Source: an uncultured Bacteroidales bacterium
GTDB taxonomy: Bacteria; Bacteroidota; Bacteroidia; Bacteroidales; UBA932
Length of the DNA: 64,000 nt
NCBI GenBank assembly: GCA_900541925.1
Contig: UQMB01000003.1
Coordinates: forward strand, 62,001-126,000
Direction of reading: 5' to 3'
Shown: in pieces, positions 23,310 through 32,401 of the stretch
How the letters are laid out: every line of letters begins with the position of its first letter
Position numbering within the stretch: the stretch's first letter is position 1
The notes under the pieces: generated by a model
The model's input: only the letters and a program-made list of their open reading frames with translations
The model's database searches: none
What the model was told of the DNA's origin: nothing
Translations under genes and position numbers: made by a program

Positions 23310-25787
23310 CTATTCGGCCCGGATGTTCAGCTTGACAGTGGAGTACGGTGCGCTGACGGTGAGGGTCGCGGTGCCCTTCTCTCCGCGCAGGGAGCGCACG
23401 ACCGCGAGGGCCTTGCCTGAGAAGAGGGCTTTGCGGGAGCCCTTGAGGGAGAGAGTGTCGGCCGCGTTGCCGTTGTCCACTCCGAACAGCTCTCCGGCGC
23501 CATCCACACTGAAGCTCAGCATGTCATCAGCCACCGGGACCTCGCGCCCGTCGGCGTCGAGGGCCTCCACGGTCACGAATGACAGGTCGTAGCCGTCGGC
23601 CGAGATGACGCTCCTGTCCGCCGAGAGCCTGAGGGTCACGGCTTGTCCCGTGGTGTAGCGGGCGTCCCTTGCCACTTCCTTGCCGTCCTTGTAGGATACG
23701 GCCTCTATCTTGCCCGCTTCAAAAGGTACTCCGAGCCATTCCGCGTGCAGCAGCTCGCGGGTTTTGGAGCGCCTCCCGAGGGACTTGCCGTTGACGAAGA
23801 GCTCCACCTCGTCGGCGTTGTTGTAGTATGCCCATATGTCCACCGGCTCCCCGTCGGTCCAGTTCCAGTGAGGGAAGAGGTGCAGGGTGGTCTCGTCCGT
23901 CCATTCGGACTTGTAGAACCAGTAGCTGTCCTTAGGGAAGCCGGCGAGGTCGAACACGCCGAAATACGAACTCCTTGACGGCCAGCCGTAAGGGGTCGGC
24001 TCGCCCAGGTAGTCGAAGCCTGTCCAGAGGAAGGTGCCGGCGATGTAGTCCCTGTCCCTGACCGCTATCCAGGCATCCGTCGCCGTATTGGCCCAAGGGG
24101 CGCTGCACACATCGTATGCCGTGCACTGGTGATCTTCCTGTTGCCCCGGCGCCCAGTCCTTGCCCGGAAGCTTCTGCTTGCGGGTGGACGGCTGGTAATA
24201 GACCCCGCGGCTGTTGAGCGCAGATGCCGTCTCCGAACCGATGAGCGGCTTGTCCGGGAACCACACGCGGCAGGAGTCATACAGATGCGGGTGGTAGTTG
24301 AATCCGTATACGTCCAGCGCGCCGCTGCGCAGGAGGTTGTTGCCCGGCCATACGCCGTTGCAGCCTGCGGTAATCGCCCTGGTGGTGTCCAGCTCGCGTA
24401 CCAGTCCGGCGAGATGTCTGGTCAGCAGGATGTTGGGGTTGTTCTCGCTGGAGTCGCTCTGCCCGAGTGAGTGTATGAAGTTCAGCAGCGTGTTGGCCTC
24501 CTCGGTGCTCAGGTTCTCTATCAGGTCGCTCTTGGAATCGCTCTGCTCCAGGATTTCGTTGCCTATGCTCCACATCACCACGCTCGGGTGGTTGCGGTCG
24601 CGCCTGACGAAGTCCTGCACGTCGGCCCTGTGCCACTCGTCGAAGAAGCGCGCGTAGTCGTAGCGGGTCTTTCTTTTGCGCCACATGTCCATCGCCTCGT
24701 CCATCACCAGGAATCCCATCTCGTCGCACAGGTCGAGGAGTTCCGGGGCCGGAGGGTTGTGGGATGTGCGTATTGCGTTGACTCCCATGCTTTTGAGTTT
24801 CTCAAGCTGGCGTTCGAGCGCCCTGCGGTGCACGGCCGTGCCTATGCAGCCCATGTCGTGGTGCATGCACACTCCCAGCATCTTGACATTCTCTCCGTTC
24901 AGGAAGAATCCCTTGTCCTTGTCCCAGCTGATGCTGCGCACGCCGAAACGGGTGTCGTAGCTGTCTTTGAGCACATCGCCCGAGTACACTTTCGTCCTCA
25001 GGGTGTAGAGATAAGGGTCGCTGAGGCTCCAGAGTCTCGCGCCTTTGAGTTCCAGCTCCCCTCTGGCGATGCCGTCCGTGCAGGAGGCTTCGCTTGAGGC
25101 GCGCCTGCGTCCCTTGCCGTCCAGGACTTCATATGTGACTTTCACCGCTGCGTCCGTGAGGCCCTCTATCTCGGTCTGCACGTGCACAAGGCACTTGTCG
25201 CTGGAGGCCGTCGTCGTCACGAAACTGCCGTTGTATGCCACGGCAATGTCCGAGGTCCGTACGAGCCTGACATTGCGGTAGATGCCGCATCCGGCATACC
25301 ATCTGGAGTTCGGCTGCTCCGCGTTGTCGCAGCGCACGGCCACGAGATTCTCGCCGGCCTTCAGGAACGGAGTGATGTCGTAGCGGAAGGAACTGTATCC
25401 GTAAGGCCTTGTCCCCGCTTCGTGTCCGTTGATGTAGACCGTGCTGTTCATGAACACCCCGTCGAACTCTATGCTGTAGCGCCCGTCTGCCGGAAGCTCC
25501 GGGAGCACGAAGGTCTTGCGGTACCAGCCTATGCCTCCCGGGAGGGCGCCTCCGCTCGGCGTGGAGGGGTTGTCCTTGGAGAATTCGCCCTCCACGGACC
25601 AGTCGTGCGGGAGGTGCAGCTCCCTCCAGGACGCGTCATCGTATGCGGCGCCTGACCAGTCCGGGTTGTCCCCGAGAGAGAATTTCCAACCGAAATTAAA
25701 GTCTTCCACTGTGCGTGGGGATGTGCCGCCGCCGCATCCTGCGAGGAGGAGGACTGCGGACAGGAGAGTGATTGCTCGAAGATTCAT
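23310..25787 (-). CDS. Glycoside hydrolase family 2 beta-galactosidase, lipoprotein
   Basis: The ATG at 25787 begins a lipoprotein signal (ITLLSAVLLLAGCGGG), giving 825 residues; 36 upstream in-frame codons are dropped. Domain order: sugar-binding jelly roll (DFNFGWKFSLGD to NLVAVRCDNAEQPNSRWY), Ig-like GH2 domain, TIM barrel with acid/base Glu in SIGNEILEQ and nucleophile Glu in LIGSETASA, then a DUF4982-type domain (WAYYNNADEVELFVNGKSLG) and a C-terminal Ig-like domain. LWTGFDYLGEPTPYGWP is typical of beta-galactosidases. It probably cleaves beta-galactosides in the periplasm or at the surface. It is not next to a Sus pair and is divergent from secA. Confidence 0.88.
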   Translation of the reverse strand: MNLRAITLLSAVLLLAGCGGGTSPRTVEDFNFGWKFSLGDNPDWSGAAYDDASWRELHLPHDWSVEGEFSKDNPSTPSGGALPGGIGWYRKTFVLPELPADGRYSIEFDGVFMNSTVYINGHEAGTRPYGYSSFRYDITPFLKAGENLVAVRCDNAEQPNSRWYAGCGIYRNVRLVRTSDIAVAYNGSFVTTTASSDKCLVHVQTEIEGLTDAAVKVTYEVLDGKGRRRASSEASCTDGIARGELELKGARLWSLSDPYLYTLRTKVYSGDVLKDSYDTRFGVRSISWDKDKGFFLNGENVKMLGVCMHHDMGCIGTAVHRRALERQLEKLKSMGVNAIRTSHNPPAPELLDLCDEMGFLVMDEAMDMWRKRKTRYDYARFFDEWHRADVQDFVRRDRNHPSVVMWSIGNEILEQSDSKSDLIENLSTEEANTLLNFIHSLGQSDSSENNPNILLTRHLAGLVRELDTTRAITAGCNGVWPGNNLLRSGALDVYGFNYHPHLYDSCRVWFPDKPLIGSETASALNSRGVYYQPSTRKQKLPGKDWAPGQQEDHQCTAYDVCSAPWANTATDAWIAVRDRDYIAGTFLWTGFDYLGEPTPYGWPSRSSYFGVFDLAGFPKDSYWFYKSEWTDETTLHLFPHWNWTDGEPVDIWAYYNNADEVELFVNGKSLGRRSKTRELLHAEWLGVPFEAGKIEAVSYKDGKEVARDARYTTGQAVTLRLSADRSVISADGYDLSFVTVEALDADGREVPVADDMLSFSVDGAGELFGVDNGNAADTLSLKGSRKALFSGKALAVVRSLRGEKGTATLTVSAPYSTVKLNIRAE

Positions 25788-25799
25788 TTGGTTATTGAT

Positions 25800-25830
25800 T
25801 TTGCTGAAAGGACAAATATAGTTATATTTG
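25800..25830 (+). promoter_or_regulatory. Consensus promoter for secA
   Basis: TTTG (25800..25803) and TATATTTG (25823..25830) are spaced by exactly 19 nt, a full match to the Bacteroidota consensus. The ATG of secA follows 24 nt after the box. The opposing box CAAATATA (25813..25820, TATATTTG on the minus strand) serves the GH2 gene; the two form a mirror-image 20-bp palindrome. Confidence 0.7.
25813..25820 (-). promoter_or_regulatory. -7 promoter box for the GH2 gene
   Basis: TATATTTG on the minus strand, 25 nt before the ATG at 25787. It lies inside the spacer of the secA promoter, so the two polymerases would compete for the same DNA. No -33 TTTG was found on this strand. Confidence 0.5.
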
Positions 25831-25854
25831 TGAGATTTAATAATTTTTAGAAGA

Positions 25855-28800
25855 ATGTCATTCGCTTCAGTAATAGGAAAAGTGTTCGGCTCCAAGGCCG
25901 ACCGCGACTACAAGGCGGTCAAGCCGATACTTCAGAAGATCCTCGCGGTCTATCCGGAGATCGACGCCTTGTCCAACGATGAGCTGCGCGCCCGGTCCGC
26001 GGCGCTCCGTCAGAAACTCGCCGAGGTCGAGGCCCCGTTCGAGAACCGCATAGCCGAGATCAAGGAAGAACTCAATAAAGACATACCTGTATCCGAGAAG
26101 GAGAAACTGGCCGACGAGTCGGACAAGCTCGTCAAGGATGAGGACGAGGCCATCGAGAAGAGCCTCGCGGAGATGCTCCCGGAGGCCTTCGCCATCATGA
26201 AGTCCACGGCCCGCCGCTTCAAGGAGAATGAGTCCGTGGTGGTCAGCGCCACCCAGTTCGACAAGGATCTCTCCGTCGGGCATGATTTCGTCACCATAGA
26301 CGGAGACAAGGCCGTGTATCACAACCACTGGATGGCCGGAGGCAACGAGATCACATGGGACATGGTCCACTACGACGTGCAGCTGATCGGAGGCATCGCC
26401 CTCCATCAGGGCAGGATCGCCGAGATGGCCACCGGTGAGGGAAAGACCCTCGTGGCGACCCTTCCGGTGTTCCTCAACGCCCTTGCCGGCAAAGGCGTGC
26501 ACATGGTGACCGTCAACGACTACCTCTCCAAGCGTGACTCCGAGTGGATGGGGCCTCTGTACATGTTCCATGGACTGTCCGTGGACTGCATAGACAAGCA
26601 TCAGCCCAACTCCGACGCGCGCCGCAAGGCATATAACTGCGACATCACTTTCGGAACCAACAACGAGTTCGGTTTCGACTACCTCCGTGACAACATGGCC
26701 GTGGTACAGGAGGATCTCGTGCAGCGCAAGCACCACTACGCCATAGTCGACGAGGTGGACTCCGTGCTCATCGATGATGCCCGTACCCCTCTCATCATAT
26801 CAGGACCTATCCAGCGCAACGAGGCCGACGAGGCCCAGTTCATGGAGTTCAAGCCGTTCGTGGAGAAGCTCTACCAGGCCCAGCGCACCCTTGTGAACCA
26901 GGTGCTCAACGATGCCCGCAAGAAGATAGCCGAGGGCGACGAGAACGAGGGCGGCAAGCTCCTGCTCCGTGCCCACAAGGGTCTTCCCAAGTATTCTCCT
27001 CTCATAAAGTTCCTTTCCGAGCCGGGCATGAAGGTCCTGCTCCAGAAGGCGGAGAACTACTATATGCAGGACAACGAGAAGGAGATGTCGGTCGTGACGG
27101 ACCCTCTGTATTTTGTCATCAACGAGCAGCTTCACTCCGTGGACATGACCGACAAGGGCCACGAGGTGCTCGCGTCCGCCGTGGGCAACGATGATTTCTT
27201 CGTGCTCCCTGACGTGGGTCTGCAGATAGCCGAGATCGAGCACTCGGAGCTGCCTCTTCTCGAGAAGCAGCAGAAGAAGGACGCGCTGATGTCGGAGTTC
27301 TCCCTCAAGAGCGAGCGTGTGCACACTGTCATCCAGCTCCTGAAGGCGTACACCATGTTCGAGAAGGATGTGGACTATGTGATAATGGACGGCCAGATCA
27401 AGATCGTCGACGAGTCCACGGGCCGTATCATGGAGGGCCGCCGCTGGAGCGACGGACTGCACCAGGCTGTGGAGGCCAAGGAGAATGTCAAGGTCGAGGG
27501 CGCGACGCAGACCTTCGCCACGATCACCCTCCAGAACTATTTCCGAATGTATCACAAGCTCGCCGGCATGACCGGTACGGCGGAGACCGAGGCGGGCGAG
27601 TTCTGGAGCATATACAAGCTGGACGTGATGGTCATCCCGACCAACCGCCCTGTCATCCGCGACGACCAGAACGACTTGATATACAAGACCAAGAAGGCCA
27701 AGTACGCCGCCGTGATCGAGCGTATCGTGAAACTCACCTCAGAGGGCCGGCCGGTGCTTGTCGGCACCACCGATGTGGAGACTTCCGAGCTCCTGAGCCG
27801 CATGCTCCGCATGAGGGGCATACGCCACAATGTGCTCAACGCCAAGGAGCACGCCCGCGAGGCTGAGATCGTGGCCCAGGCCGGACAGAGTTCTACCGTG
27901 ACCATCGCGACCAACATGGCCGGCCGTGGTACCGATATCAAGCTTTCTCCGGAGGTCAAGGCCGCCGGCGGACTTGCCATCATCGGCACTGAGCGGCACG
28001 ACTCCCGCCGTGTCGACCGTCAGCTCAGAGGCCGTGCCGGCCGTCAGGGCGACCCGGGTTCATCGACATTCTACCTCTCCCTGGAAGACAAGCTCATGCG
28101 CCTTTTCGGCTCCGAGAGGATAGCCGGCATGGTGGACAGGCTCGGAATGGGTGACGACGAGGCCCTTGAGAACAACATGCTCTCCAAGGCGGTCGAGAAC
28201 GCCCAGCGCAAGGTGGAGGAGAACAACTTCGGTATCCGTAAGCGTCTCCTTGAGTACGATGACGTGATGAACTACCAGAGGGAAGCCATCTACGCCCGCC
28301 GCCGCAACGCCATCAGCGGAGACAAGATCGAGATCGACCTCCGCAACATGATGCTCGACGCGTCCGCCCTCTTCGTGGAGAAGAACAGGAATCTTCCTTT
28401 CGAGGACTTCGAGGTGGCGCTCATGGCCATGTACTCGATAGATACCGGCTTCGATGCGGAGTTCTACGAGAAGGCCAAGCGCGAGGAGCTTGAGGACAAG
28501 CTCACCGAGCATATGATGGAGGTTTACAAGCGCCGTATGGACGCCCTCGTGGAGAAGCTCAACCCTATCGTGAAGGAAGTCTTCGAGAAGCAGGGCAAGC
28601 TCTATCAGAACATAGCCATCCCTGTCTCCGACGGCATCAAGCAGATCGGACTGTCCGTCAACCTCGAGAAGGCCTACAACTCCGACGGCCGCGAGATAGC
28701 CAAGACCCTCAGCAAGAACATCATACTCTATCAGATTGACGAGCACTGGAAGGAGCATCTCCGTGAGATGGACGACCTCAAGCAGAGCGTGCAGAACGCC

Positions 28801-29133
28801 TCATACGAGCAGAAGGATCCGGTGGTGGTATATAAGCTTGAGAGCTACAACCTCTTCGCTTCGATGCTGGAGACTCTCAACAAGGATGTGCTCTCATTCC
28901 TCTTCAAGGCATTCGTGCCGCTCCGCGAGACCGCAGAGCAGCGTCCTCAGCGTGCCGTCCAGCCGCGCACTGACATGAGCAGGATGCAGGCGGGCCGCAG
29001 CGACCTCGCCGCCAACGCCGAGCAGAAGGCCCACACTCCTGTCAAGGTCGACAAGACCATAGGCCGCAATGACCCTTGCCCTTGCGGAAGCGGAAAGAAA
29101 TACAAGAACTGCCATGGCAAAGGGCTTATTTAA
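25855..29133 (+). CDS. secA: Preprotein translocase ATPase SecA
   Basis: A 1092-residue motor of the Sec pathway, within the long size range of Bacteroidota SecA. Seen: Walker A MATGEGKTLVATLPVF, the DEAD-like VDEVDSVLIDDARTPL, helicase motif GTTDVETSELLS, MAGRGTDIKL and QLRGRAGRQGDPG. An insertion at about residues 330-420 is rich in charged residues. The C-terminus carries the SEC-C zinc motif CPCGSGKKYKNCH, which contacts SecB and lipids. It has a consensus promoter. The bactofilin gene begins within or just after its last codons. Confidence 0.98.
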   Translation: MSFASVIGKVFGSKADRDYKAVKPILQKILAVYPEIDALSNDELRARSAALRQKLAEVEAPFENRIAEIKEELNKDIPVSEKEKLADESDKLVKDEDEAIEKSLAEMLPEAFAIMKSTARRFKENESVVVSATQFDKDLSVGHDFVTIDGDKAVYHNHWMAGGNEITWDMVHYDVQLIGGIALHQGRIAEMATGEGKTLVATLPVFLNALAGKGVHMVTVNDYLSKRDSEWMGPLYMFHGLSVDCIDKHQPNSDARRKAYNCDITFGTNNEFGFDYLRDNMAVVQEDLVQRKHHYAIVDEVDSVLIDDARTPLIISGPIQRNEADEAQFMEFKPFVEKLYQAQRTLVNQVLNDARKKIAEGDENEGGKLLLRAHKGLPKYSPLIKFLSEPGMKVLLQKAENYYMQDNEKEMSVVTDPLYFVINEQLHSVDMTDKGHEVLASAVGNDDFFVLPDVGLQIAEIEHSELPLLEKQQKKDALMSEFSLKSERVHTVIQLLKAYTMFEKDVDYVIMDGQIKIVDESTGRIMEGRRWSDGLHQAVEAKENVKVEGATQTFATITLQNYFRMYHKLAGMTGTAETEAGEFWSIYKLDVMVIPTNRPVIRDDQNDLIYKTKKAKYAAVIERIVKLTSEGRPVLVGTTDVETSELLSRMLRMRGIRHNVLNAKEHAREAEIVAQAGQSSTVTIATNMAGRGTDIKLSPEVKAAGGLAIIGTERHDSRRVDRQLRGRAGRQGDPGSSTFYLSLEDKLMRLFGSERIAGMVDRLGMGDDEALENNMLSKAVENAQRKVEENNFGIRKRLLEYDDVMNYQREAIYARRRNAISGDKIEIDLRNMMLDASALFVEKNRNLPFEDFEVALMAMYSIDTGFDAEFYEKAKREELEDKLTEHMMEVYKRRMDALVEKLNPIVKEVFEKQGKLYQNIAIPVSDGIKQIGLSVNLEKAYNSDGREIAKTLSKNIILYQIDEHWKEHLREMDDLKQSVQNASYEQKDPVVVYKLESYNLFASMLETLNKDVLSFLFKAFVPLRETAEQRPQRAVQPRTDMSRMQAGRSDLAANAEQKAHTPVKVDKTIGRNDPCPCGSGKKYKNCHGKGLI

Positions 29134-29596
29134 AAATACAGACAATATGCAGAAATCTTCAGACCTGTCCGTCAATGTCAATGACGTGACACGCATCTCC
29201 CGGGGAGCCGTCATCACGGGAGACATAGTCGCTTCGACCGACATACGCGTAGACGGCGAGATATTCGGGACCGTCTTCTCTGAAGGCAAGATAGTGGTAG
29301 GGGAGACCGCCAGAATTTGCGGTCACCTCCTGTGTTCCAACCTTGATCTCTGGGGAAAACTGGAGGGAGAGGTGTATGTCAAGGACACTTTCTCTGTCAA
29401 GAGTCTCGCATCCGTCTCCGGCGGAGTCCATATCAACAAACTTCAGGTTGAGATGGGCGCCCAGTTCAACGGCACCTGCAGCATGATAAGCGAGCAGGAT
29501 TTCGAGAAGGCTGTGGCCGACATTGTCAAGAAGAACGGCGGCAAGACCGAAAAAGCCGCAGCCGTGAAGACGGCCGCGGCTCCAAAAGCTGAATAA
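29114..29596 (+). CDS. Bactofilin
   Basis: A 160-residue protein if started at ATG 29114, overlapping the secA end by 20 bp; an alternative ATG at 29147 would give 149 residues and a 13-bp gap. The core (about residues 20-120) is a right-handed beta-helix with repeating short strands: RGAVITGDIVASTDIRVDGE, IFGTVFSEGKIVVGETA, LWGKLEGEVYVKDTFSVKSL. That is the bactofilin (DUF583) fold, which polymerises into filaments involved in cell shape or polar organisation. The tail is Lys/Ala-rich. Sharing a message with secA is notable. Confidence 0.88.
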   Translation: MAKGLFKNTDNMQKSSDLSVNVNDVTRISRGAVITGDIVASTDIRVDGEIFGTVFSEGKIVVGETARICGHLLCSNLDLWGKLEGEVYVKDTFSVKSLASVSGGVHINKLQVEMGAQFNGTCSMISEQDFEKAVADIVKKNGGKTEKAAAVKTAAAPKAE

Positions 29597-29604
29597 GTAA
29601 CAGC

Positions 29605-30489
29605 CTAAAGGATATTCATCGACTGTTCACGGATTTTCTCAAGCTCGTCTTTCATCTGAACGACGAGCTTTTGTATTTCCGCGTGGTTTGCCTTCGAGCC
29701 TGTGGTGTTGATCTCGCGGCCCATCTCCTGGATGATGAAGCCGAGTTTCTTGCCAGGGTAGCTCTCTGAGTCGATGGTGTCCAGGAAATACTTGCAGTGC
29801 TGGCGCAGGCGGACCTTCTCCTCGTTGATGTCGAGTTTCTCGAGATAGAAAATCATCTCCTGCTCGAACCTCTCTTTGTCAAGCTTGACCTGGAGGTCTT
29901 CCGCCGTCTTGAGGATGCGGCTTCTCACGGCGTCGAGCCTTTCTTTCTCGTGTGATTCCACCTCTTCATACAGGCTCAGTATCTTTGCCACCCTTGAGGT
30001 CACGTCCTTGTAGAGGGCCTCTCCTTCGCGGACGCGGTAGTCGTCAACCATGTCCAGGCAGCGGTCGAACGCCGCACTGACTTCCGGCCAGTTCTCTTCG
30101 GTGATGACATCGGCCTTTTTCGTCTCTGTGAGGTTCGGCAGGCCGAGCACCGCATTGAGCAGTATCGCCGTGTTGGTCGGACTGTACTGGACACCGATCT
30201 CCTTGGCGAGGATCGAGGTCTGGGCGATGTAGGCGCGGGCGGCCTCCATGTCTATCAGTCTTGTGCCTTCCGAGGCGTTCGGCTCATAGGTGATGAACAC
30301 GTCCAGCGTGCCCCTGACCAGTCTGGAGGCGATTCTTGCGCGCAGTTCCAGTTCCTTGTCTTTCGGAAGGAGCTGCGTCTTGAGCCCGATGTCGGCTGTC
30401 TTGCCGTTGAGGGTCCTTATCTCGATTGTGATTTTCCCGCTTTCGACCATGGCTTCCGCCTTGCCGTAGCCGGTCATTGATCTGATCAT
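29605..30489 (-). CDS. YicC/YloC family endoribonuclease
   Basis: A 294-residue protein matching the YicC-like family. Seen: MIRSMTGYGKAE at the N-terminus and the C-terminal block KKLGFIIQEMGREINTTGSK with NHAEIQKLVVQMKDELEKIREQ, both diagnostic. Family members were shown to act as endoribonucleases that influence sRNA and mRNA turnover. It is convergent with the bactofilin gene (8 bp apart). A TAACTTTG box (minus strand, 30522..30515) lies 25 nt before the ATG. Confidence 0.93.
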   Translation of the reverse strand: MIRSMTGYGKAEAMVESGKITIEIRTLNGKTADIGLKTQLLPKDKELELRARIASRLVRGTLDVFITYEPNASEGTRLIDMEAARAYIAQTSILAKEIGVQYSPTNTAILLNAVLGLPNLTETKKADVITEENWPEVSAAFDRCLDMVDDYRVREGEALYKDVTSRVAKILSLYEEVESHEKERLDAVRSRILKTAEDLQVKLDKERFEQEMIFYLEKLDINEEKVRLRQHCKYFLDTIDSESYPGKKLGFIIQEMGREINTTGSKANHAEIQKLVVQMKDELEKIREQSMNIL

Positions 30490-30514
30490 CTTGTTGGTGT
30501 TTTGTTTGCGGCTG

Positions 30515-30522
30515 CAAAGTTA
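30515..30522 (-). promoter_or_regulatory. -7 promoter box for yicC
   Basis: TAACTTTG on the minus strand, 25 nt before the ATG, just after the stop of the upstream sialidase-fold gene. No clear -33 element. Confidence 0.5.
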
Positions 30523-30527
30523 GTAAA

Positions 30528-31592
30528 TTATCGCATATCCGGGATGCGCACGAGGGTCACGCAGGCGTCCTCCTTGTTCTCGGCATAGCAGATGACGAGC
30601 ATGTCCTTCCACACGAAGGTCTTGGGGTAGCTGTAGCCCCGGCGCTTGTACAGGCCTTCGTGCCGCATCGGCGAGAGATCTTCCTCACCGCGCAGCTTGT
30701 AGCGTTTCCACCGGCCGCCTTCCTGTATGGCGAGGGTCAGAGGCAGCCTGTCTTTCGATTCCGAAGGGTTCCATACCATGAATGCCCGCCCGTCAGGGAG
30801 GTTGCCGGCGGACTGCTTGGAGCGGGAGTCCTCGATGGTGGTGAGTTCGGGCAGCGTCCATGTCTCGCCCCTGTCCCTGCTTGTGGAGCGCAGTTTGCGG
30901 AAACTGCCGGCCTGGTCCCGGAATATCATCACGATCCCTCCGTCTTCATCCAGATACCATGAGGGCTCTATCTCGCGGCTCGTGCTCTTGCCCTCGTATG
31001 GCAGGTGGGGCATCGCGCCGGCTTTCCAGCCGCTTTGGGCTGTCGGGTCATCCGTATAGTAAGGGGTGCATATAGTGCCCTTGCCTATGTGGAATGCCGT
31101 CAGAATGCGTCCGTCAGGCAGGCGCCTCGAATCCTGCTCTATCATTCCCGGGACCGGGCGTCCGCGACCATCCGTGACCGGGCGCGGGGAGGTCCATCTC
31201 TTGCCGTCCACGGACTTGACATAGAGGCATTCCTTGCTGCCGTCAAGCCTTGTCACGTTGATGAAGCACAGCAGGGAGTCCTTGCCGCTCCACCAGCCCC
31301 CGTTGGAGATGAACTTGACGCTGTCTATCCTTATGTCCATTTTCTTCGGCCTGCTCCAGCGCTTCCCGTCGCGTGAGCGGCACCAGTATATCCTTGAGTC
31401 GGGGGCGTCCTCGTCCTTGTCGGAGCACTGCCACTGTGCGTAGAGCATGCCTTTGAATTCCGTGGCCACCACATTGTGGCAGTACCACCCGTCCGCGTCG
31501 CGCGAGAGCCTGTATGTCCCTATGACTTCCTGGGACTGCAATGCGGCCTGACACAGGACGCAGGCCAATAGTATTGTGGTCAATCTTTTCAT
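30528..31592 (-). CDS. Secreted sialidase-fold (BNR/Asp-box) protein
   Basis: The ATG at 31592 opens a signal peptide (LTTILLACVLCQAALQSQ); 354 residues. Asp-box type repeats (S-x-D-x-G-x-x-W or close) recur: SRDGKRWSRP, SVDGKRWTSP, SRDRGETWTLP, indicating a six-bladed beta-propeller of the sialidase/BNR superfamily. The Arg triad of true sialidases cannot be placed with confidence, so exo-sialidase is only one possibility. Its start overlaps the SDR stop by ATGA, making it the last gene of the steroid-reductase-like operon. Confidence 0.7.
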   Translation of the reverse strand: MKRLTTILLACVLCQAALQSQEVIGTYRLSRDADGWYCHNVVATEFKGMLYAQWQCSDKDEDAPDSRIYWCRSRDGKRWSRPKKMDIRIDSVKFISNGGWWSGKDSLLCFINVTRLDGSKECLYVKSVDGKRWTSPRPVTDGRGRPVPGMIEQDSRRLPDGRILTAFHIGKGTICTPYYTDDPTAQSGWKAGAMPHLPYEGKSTSREIEPSWYLDEDGGIVMIFRDQAGSFRKLRSTSRDRGETWTLPELTTIEDSRSKQSAGNLPDGRAFMVWNPSESKDRLPLTLAIQEGGRWKRYKLRGEEDLSPMRHEGLYKRRGYSYPKTFVWKDMLVICYAENKEDACVTLVRIPDMR

Positions 31593-32401
31593 AGCCAATC
31601 TTTTAATTCTTGTTCGACACTGTTCCATACGTCTTGGATTGCGGCCTTCTCGCGGGTGAACTTCTCGGGGAAGTCCCTGAACCCCTTTCCTGAGAACAGC
31701 TTGCCGCGCTCTGCGGAGAGCAGTGCGGCCACGGCCGGGGCGGCCCCTCTCTCAGGACTCTTGCAGAAAGGTCTGAAGAGCAGGTCCGTGAGCGGGTCGA
31801 ACCACCTGTCGAGCCGGATAATCTCGGTGTTTACGATACCGGGGTCTGCCGCGTTGACCCTCTGCGTGCAGCGGGCGGCCAGCTCTATCGTGAAGTACAT
31901 GAGGGCCAGCTTGGACTCGGCGTATGCGCTCAGCTGCCGGAAACCGTCGGCGTCCTTGTGCGGGAAACCGCTGCGTAGATGAGCCGAATAGCTCGACACT
32001 GACACCATGTTGACTATGGCGGCGTCCTTGTCAAGATGAGGCAGCATCAGCCTGGTCAGCAGCCACGGGCCGAGACAGTTGACGGCGAGCGTGAGTTCGT
32101 AGCCGTCTTCGGAGAGGGAGAACTTGCGGGGCATGGTCCCGGCGTTGTTGAACAGTCCGCCTATGGTCTGCCCGTCGAATGAGCCGGCGAAGTCCTTTAT
32201 CGAGCGGAACGAGTCGAGCCTGATTTCCCTTGTCTCGATCTCGGCGCCGGGGAAGTCCCTGAGGATGTCGCTCCGCACCGCCTCAGCCTTGCTGAGGTTG
32301 CGGCAGGCCATTATGACAGGGACGCCTTTCTCTGCGAGCGCCCTAGTGGCGGCGGACCCCATCCCGCCGCTGGCTCCGGTTATGATGACTTTCCCGTTCA
32401 T
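31589..32401 (-). CDS. Short-chain dehydrogenase/reductase, candidate hydroxysteroid dehydrogenase
   Basis: ATG 32401 is chosen because it makes a 4-bp ATGA overlap with the upstream stop; a GTG six bases earlier is possible. The 270-residue protein is a classical SDR: cofactor motif TGASGGMG (8-15), an Arg in MACRNLSKAE that favours NADP(H), NNAGTM, a Ser in VSVSSYSA and YxxxK in SAYAESKLALM. The family oxidises or reduces alcohols and ketones, including 3-hydroxysteroids and retinol. Its place between an Old Yellow Enzyme gene and downstream of a steroid 5-alpha-reductase suggests a 3-hydroxysteroid dehydrogenase. Sequence alone does not prove the substrate. Confidence 0.8.
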   Translation of the reverse strand: MNGKVIITGASGGMGSAATRALAEKGVPVIMACRNLSKAEAVRSDILRDFPGAEIETREIRLDSFRSIKDFAGSFDGQTIGGLFNNAGTMPRKFSLSEDGYELTLAVNCLGPWLLTRLMLPHLDKDAAIVNMVSVSSYSAHLRSGFPHKDADGFRQLSAYAESKLALMYFTIELAARCTQRVNAADPGIVNTEIIRLDRWFDPLTDLLFRPFCKSPERGAAPAVAALLSAERGKLFSGKGFRDFPEKFTREKAAIQDVWNSVEQELKDWL

